From JAEUIZ01 sp046155605 (GTDB lineage Bacteria; Planctomycetota; Phycisphaerae; Phycisphaerales; UBA1924), in contig JBJXFQ010000126.1 in NCBI GenBank assembly GCA_046155605.1, positions 1 through 17,509 of the forward strand: a DNA stretch of 17,509 nt. Direction: 5' to 3'. A program made the position numbers and the translations under genes. Positions 14,033 to 17,509 of this stretch are shown here, piece by piece. Every line of letters begins with the position of its first letter. The stretch's first letter is position 1. A model generated the notes under the pieces. That model was given only the letters and a program-made list of their open reading frames with translations, was not told where the DNA came from and ran no database searches.

Positions 14033-15547
14033 ATGAAACACCCTGCCGCTCTCGCCCTCGGCGCGATCATCTGTGCCTGCTCGCTCCTCGGCGCGTGCGC
14101 CGGCACGCCCGCCAAGATCGAGGGGGCCAAGGGCAAGGCCATCGCCCTCCCGCTCGATGGCGTCTATCGAGCCACCGTCCGCACTCCCTTCCTCGGACCC
14201 GTTTCATCCATCATCACCGCCAAGCCCACCAAGGAGGGCTTCGTCGCCAAGACCCGCGAGGGAACCGCCTGGACCCTCATCGGCGGCGTCGAAGGAACCC
14301 TCGGCCCCGTCTTCGCCCCCTTCGTCTTCCCCAGGGGCATCCTCTTTACCTGGACCAGTTCCCTCCCCACCGCCGACAAGCCCGGAGCGGGAATCTACGG
14401 CGTCAGCGGCCTCCGCGCCATGGGCGTCAAGACCAAACTCTTCGCGCCCGACAAGCCCATCGAGGTCTCGCTGCAAGACGGCCAGCGCATCGCCCTCGTC
14501 ATCATCGAGCCCATCGAACCCGACGCGCCGCCCCTGCGCGACTACGCCGCCCTTACCGAGGCCGCGAGCCAGACCATCCAGCGTCGCCTCTATGACCCCG
14601 AACTCGCGCAGTCGAGCCAGGTCAAGAGTTACGTCGAGCGCCTTCGCCGCAACGCCGGCTTCGTGAAGGACGACATCGAGTTCATCGCCGGTGCCGTGCT
14701 CGCCTCGCGCTCCTTCCTCAAGTTCACGATGCCGCTCGTGGTGCCCAAGCCCGACGCTGCAACCCAGTCGCTCTTCGCCGACTGGCCCGCCAAGGATCGC
14801 ACGCCGTCGAAACTCGACTTCAACGACGAGGACTTCATTGCCACGCTCAAGGTCGAGGCCTTCTTCAAGCCCGAGGACGTCGATCGTGTCTTCACCGAAC
14901 TCCTCGATCACTCGCCGCCAGTCCGCGGCCTCATCCTCGACCTCCGCTCCTGCCCCGGCGTCACTCTCGCCTCGCTGCGTGCCGCCTCGTGGCTCCTCTC
15001 CTCGCCCGCCGATGTCGGCACATTTTTCGGCCAATCGGCACGCGTCGAATCCCTTGCCGGCGCGAAACCCTCCGCTTCCGTCACCATCGACAGCGCCGCC
15101 TCCGTCCTCACGCTCGAACAAACCATCGACGAGCGTGGCGCGGCGTTCGTCCGCGTCGAGCCGACCCCGCGCCCCTTTGACGGCCCGGTCATCGTCCTCA
15201 CCACCAAACGCACCAGCGCCTCCACCGAGCCCCTCGTCTGGCTCCTCACCACCACCGGCCGCGCCGCTCAGGTCGGCCAGACCACCTCCGGCAAGCCGCT
15301 CACCTCACGTCCCTACGACATCGGGCAAGGCTGGGTCATGTGGCTCGCCGCCTACGACTTCACCCCCGCCGTCGGCCCACGCTTCAACGGCAAGGGTCTG
15401 AAGCCCGACATCGACGCCACCCGCGAGGCCGCGCCGACTGTCGCGCGCAAAAAGCTCCGCGAGATCCTCGGCACTGACACCACCGGCAAGAACGCTGCTA
15501 CCGGCTCGGGCCGACCCCTCGACGAGGTGCTCCTCCCGACGCGATAG
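14033..15547 (+). CDS. Lipoprotein with S41 (tail-specific protease)-like domain
   Basis: A 504-residue predicted lipoprotein: basic start, hydrophobic stretch and lipobox LGAC (19-22) with Cys22 as acylation site. The N-terminal half (about 40-230) is unassigned. Residues about 295-460 match the S41/C-terminal processing peptidase core: VRGLILDLRSCPGVTLASLR (297-316), FDGPVIVLTTKRTSASTEP (382-400), TTGRAAQVGQTTSGK (407-421) and FNGKGLKPDID (451-461), as in GLILDLRNNPGG, GPVVVL-N-x-x-SASASE, GRA-VVGE-TFGKG and GKGI.PD. No PDZ domain is evident. The lysine (Lys421) is kept, but the serine expected three residues before Glu399 is Ala396, with serines one place to either side, so activity is uncertain. 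It starts 75 bases from aspS (divergent) and ends 24 bases before the helicase gene, possibly in one transcript. ATG 14033 has no Shine-Dalgarno site. Confidence 0.8.
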   Translation: MKHPAALALGAIICACSLLGACAGTPAKIEGAKGKAIALPLDGVYRATVRTPFLGPVSSIITAKPTKEGFVAKTREGTAWTLIGGVEGTLGPVFAPFVFPRGILFTWTSSLPTADKPGAGIYGVSGLRAMGVKTKLFAPDKPIEVSLQDGQRIALVIIEPIEPDAPPLRDYAALTEAASQTIQRRLYDPELAQSSQVKSYVERLRRNAGFVKDDIEFIAGAVLASRSFLKFTMPLVVPKPDAATQSLFADWPAKDRTPSKLDFNDEDFIATLKVEAFFKPEDVDRVFTELLDHSPPVRGLILDLRSCPGVTLASLRAASWLLSSPADVGTFFGQSARVESLAGAKPSASVTIDSAASVLTLEQTIDERGAAFVRVEPTPRPFDGPVIVLTTKRTSASTEPLVWLLTTTGRAAQVGQTTSGKPLTSRPYDIGQGWVMWLAAYDFTPAVGPRFNGKGLKPDIDATREAAPTVARKKLREILGTDTTGKNAATGSGRPLDEVLLPTR

Positions 15548-15571
15548 TCCGGCGCGTAGTGTCTGCCGCTG

Positions 15572-17509
15572 ATGGACCCGACGGCCCTCGAATCCCGCCT
15601 TCGCGATTGCTCGCTCATTGACGCGCATCGGCTCGGGCTGCGCCTCCGCGCCCTCGCGCGAACCGCCCGCGGCCGCCAGCCACAACACGACCAAGTCCCG
15701 CGTGCCACCGACCGCGCGCTCGAGCCCATCGCGCACGCCATCGAGCGTTCCGCCGCGCTCGTCGCCCGCCGTCGCGCGCGCCTCCCCAAGCCGACCTATC
15801 CCGCCGAACTACCCGTCGCCCAGAAGCGCGACGAGATCGCCGCCGCCATCCGCGATCATCAGGTCGTCGTCGTCTGCGGCCAAACCGGCTCGGGCAAGAC
15901 CACTCAACTCCCCAAGATCTGCCTCGAACTCGGGCGAGGCATCCGGGGCAGCATCGGCCACACCCAGCCCCGCCGCATCGCCGCCCGCAGCGTCGCCGAA
16001 CGCATCGCCGAGGAACTCGGCACCCGCCACGGCGACCTCGTCGGTTCCAAGGTCCGCTTCGGCGACCGCACCGGACCCGAGACCCTCGTCAAACTCATGA
16101 CCGACGGCATCCTCCTCGCCGAAACCCAGGGCGACCGCCTCCTCCTCCAATACGACACCATCATCATCGACGAGGCCCACGAACGCAGCCTCAACATCGA
16201 CTTCCTCCTCGGCTACCTCCGCCAGCTCCTCCCGCGCCGGCCCGATCTCAAGATCGTCTTCACCAGCGCCACCATCGATCCGCTGCGCTTCAGCAAGCAC
16301 TTCAACGACGCCCCAGTCATCGAGGTCTCGGGCCGCACCTATCCCGTCGAGACCCGCTACCGCCCCACCGACGACGACCGCGACAACGACGCCATCCTCC
16401 GCGCCGTCGACGAGCTCGCCCACGAAGGCCCGGGCGACGTCCTCGTCTTCCTCCCCGGCGAGCGCGAGATCCGCGAGGCCGCTGAAGACCTCCGCAAGCA
16501 CCATCCGCCCAACACGCAGGTGCTCCCGCTCTACGCGCGCCTTTCCAACGCCGAGCAGCACCGCGTCTTCGAGGCTCATTCCGGCCGCCGCATTGTCCTC
16601 GCCACCAACGTCGCCGAGACCTCCCTCACCGTCCCCGGCATCCGCTACGTCGTCGACACCGGCATCGCCCGCCTCAGCCGATACAGCCCCGGCAGCAAGA
16701 TCCAGCGCCTTCCCATCGAAGCCATCTCGCAGGCCTCCGCCGATCAGCGCGCGGGCCGCTGCGGCCGCGTCGCGCCGGGCGTCTGCATCCGCCTCTATTC
16801 CGAGGACGACCTCCGCACCCGCCCTGCCTTCACCGATCCCGAGATCGTCCGCACCAACCTCGCCAGCGTCATCCTCCAGATGAAATCGCTGAACCTGGGG
16901 CCCGTCGAGCAGTTCCCGTTCATCGATCCGCCCGATCACCGCCTCGTCCGCGACGGCTACGACACGCTCCTCGAACTCGGCGCCATCGACGAAGAGAACC
17001 ACCTGACCGAGCTTGGCCGTCGCCTCGCCAAGCTCCCGCTCGATCCGCGTCTGGGCCGCGTGATCCTCGCCGCCGCGGAGGAGGGCTGCCTCGCCGAGGT
17101 GCAGCCAATCGCCGCGATGCTCGCCACGCAGGACCCGCGCGATCGCCCCATCGAGAAGCAGGACCTGGCCGACGCCGCCCACGCCGAGTTCCGCGACGAG
17201 ACCTCCGACTTCCTCGCCATCCTCAATCTCTGGCGCGCCTGGCGAGATCGCGGCGAGCACCTCACCTCCAGCAAGCTCCGCAAGTGGTGCCAGGAACGCT
17301 TCCTCTCCTTCGTCCGCATGCGCGAGTGGGACAGCACCCACGAGCAGATCCATTCCCTCGTCGCCGACATGGGCTTCCACGCCAACACCGCGCCCGCCGC
17401 GACCGACGCCATCCATCGCGCCCTGCTCGCCGGCCTCCTCAGCAGCATCGGCAAAAAGGCCGAACGCGATGCCACCGGCGGAGGCCCAAGCGGCGGCGGC
17501 GAACGCGGG
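15572..17509 (+). CDS. hrpA: ATP-dependent RNA helicase HrpA (N-terminal part, runs off window)
   Basis: Open frame of 646 codons without a stop to the window end; full HrpA proteins are about 1,300 residues. It is a DEAH-box (SF2) RNA helicase. In order: a helical N-terminus, Walker A GQTGSGKT (103-110), TQPRRIAA motif Ia (131-138), DEAH (200-203), SAT (232-234), the HrpA-like SGRTYPVE (253-260), LVFLPGEREIRE (291-302), ATNVAETSLTVPGI (344-357), QRAGRCGR motif VI (392-399), then the winged-helix and ratchet region. Long stretches match E. coli HrpA almost residue for residue as I remember it. HrpA rescues stalled or collided ribosomes and processes mRNAs in E. coli. The first ATG after an in-frame TAG (15557-15559) is at 15572; it has no clear Shine-Dalgarno site. 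The gene follows the lipoprotein by 24 bases, suggesting read-through or co-transcription. Confidence 0.96.
   Translation, partial: MDPTALESRLRDCSLIDAHRLGLRLRALARTARGRQPQHDQVPRATDRALEPIAHAIERSAALVARRRARLPKPTYPAELPVAQKRDEIAAAIRDHQVVVVCGQTGSGKTTQLPKICLELGRGIRGSIGHTQPRRIAARSVAERIAEELGTRHGDLVGSKVRFGDRTGPETLVKLMTDGILLAETQGDRLLLQYDTIIIDEAHERSLNIDFLLGYLRQLLPRRPDLKIVFTSATIDPLRFSKHFNDAPVIEVSGRTYPVETRYRPTDDDRDNDAILRAVDELAHEGPGDVLVFLPGEREIREAAEDLRKHHPPNTQVLPLYARLSNAEQHRVFEAHSGRRIVLATNVAETSLTVPGIRYVVDTGIARLSRYSPGSKIQRLPIEAISQASADQRAGRCGRVAPGVCIRLYSEDDLRTRPAFTDPEIVRTNLASVILQMKSLNLGPVEQFPFIDPPDHRLVRDGYDTLLELGAIDEENHLTELGRRLAKLPLDPRLGRVILAAAEEGCLAEVQPIAAMLATQDPRDRPIEKQDLADAAHAEFRDETSDFLAILNLWRAWRDRGEHLTSSKLRKWCQERFLSFVRMREWDSTHEQIHSLVADMGFHANTAPAATDAIHRALLAGLLSSIGKKAERDATGGGPSGGGERG

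Noticed and set aside
15809..17416. 535-codon open frame on the minus strand opposite the helicase
   Set aside because: The plus strand encodes a full set of DEAH helicase motifs; the antisense product is low-complexity Glu/Ala/Val/Gly.
1..17509. tRNA or rRNA genes, defence systems, prophage or biosynthetic cluster
   Set aside because: I looked on both strands for tRNA-like arms, integrase, phage, toxin-antitoxin and restriction genes and saw none; only the IS630-type tail is mobile in nature.

Overview
GC-rich window of 17.5 kb that reads like the chromosome of a planctomycete, most likely in the Phycisphaerae. The reasons are the very high GC with strong third-position C/G, the mostly monocistronic gene order with frequent strand switches, and an exported Cys-rich repeat protein ending in a dockerin-like pair of calcium loops, a style common in that group. 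This placement is inference; no rRNA or other marker settles it.

Layout. At the left edge lies the last 38 codons of an IS630-type transposase (1-117). Then come a phosphomannomutase/phosphoglucomutase (215-1636, +), an orphan FecCD-type ABC transporter permease (1651-2610, -), an isolated ATP synthase epsilon subunit with its own promoter and a GTG start (2702-3130, +), and an exported GH29 alpha-L-fucosidase (3143-4444, -). These are followed by a fumarylacetoacetate hydrolase-family protein (4493-5215, -), a small unknown protein (5245-5631, +), phosphoserine aminotransferase SerC (5678-6847, +), an exported right-handed beta-helix protein with a PA14-like C-terminus (6866-9133, -) and a TatA-type translocase subunit (9177-9467, -).

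The right half holds a secreted protein built of 15 tandem six-cysteine repeats plus a dockerin-like tail (9722-11953, +), followed by a clear intrinsic terminator (12000-12034). Next are aspartyl-tRNA synthetase (12113-13957, -), a lipoprotein with an S41 peptidase-like domain whose catalytic serine appears displaced (14033-15547, +), and the N-terminal 646 codons of an HrpA-type DEAH-box helicase that runs off the window (15572 to the end, +). No gene-free stretch exceeds 300 bases; the longest is 254 bases (9468-9721).

How the genes relate. Most are unlinked housekeeping genes: sugar phosphate, serine and tRNA metabolism, ATP synthase and RNA helicase. An envelope/secretion theme runs through the rest: fucosidase, beta-helix/PA14 protein, TatA, Cys-rich dockerin protein and S41-like lipoprotein. 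I see no defence system, CRISPR array, phage region or biosynthetic cluster. The most unusual item is the 15-repeat Cys-rich protein; the S41-like lipoprotein and the substitutions in the fucosidase and AspRS are the next most worth checking.
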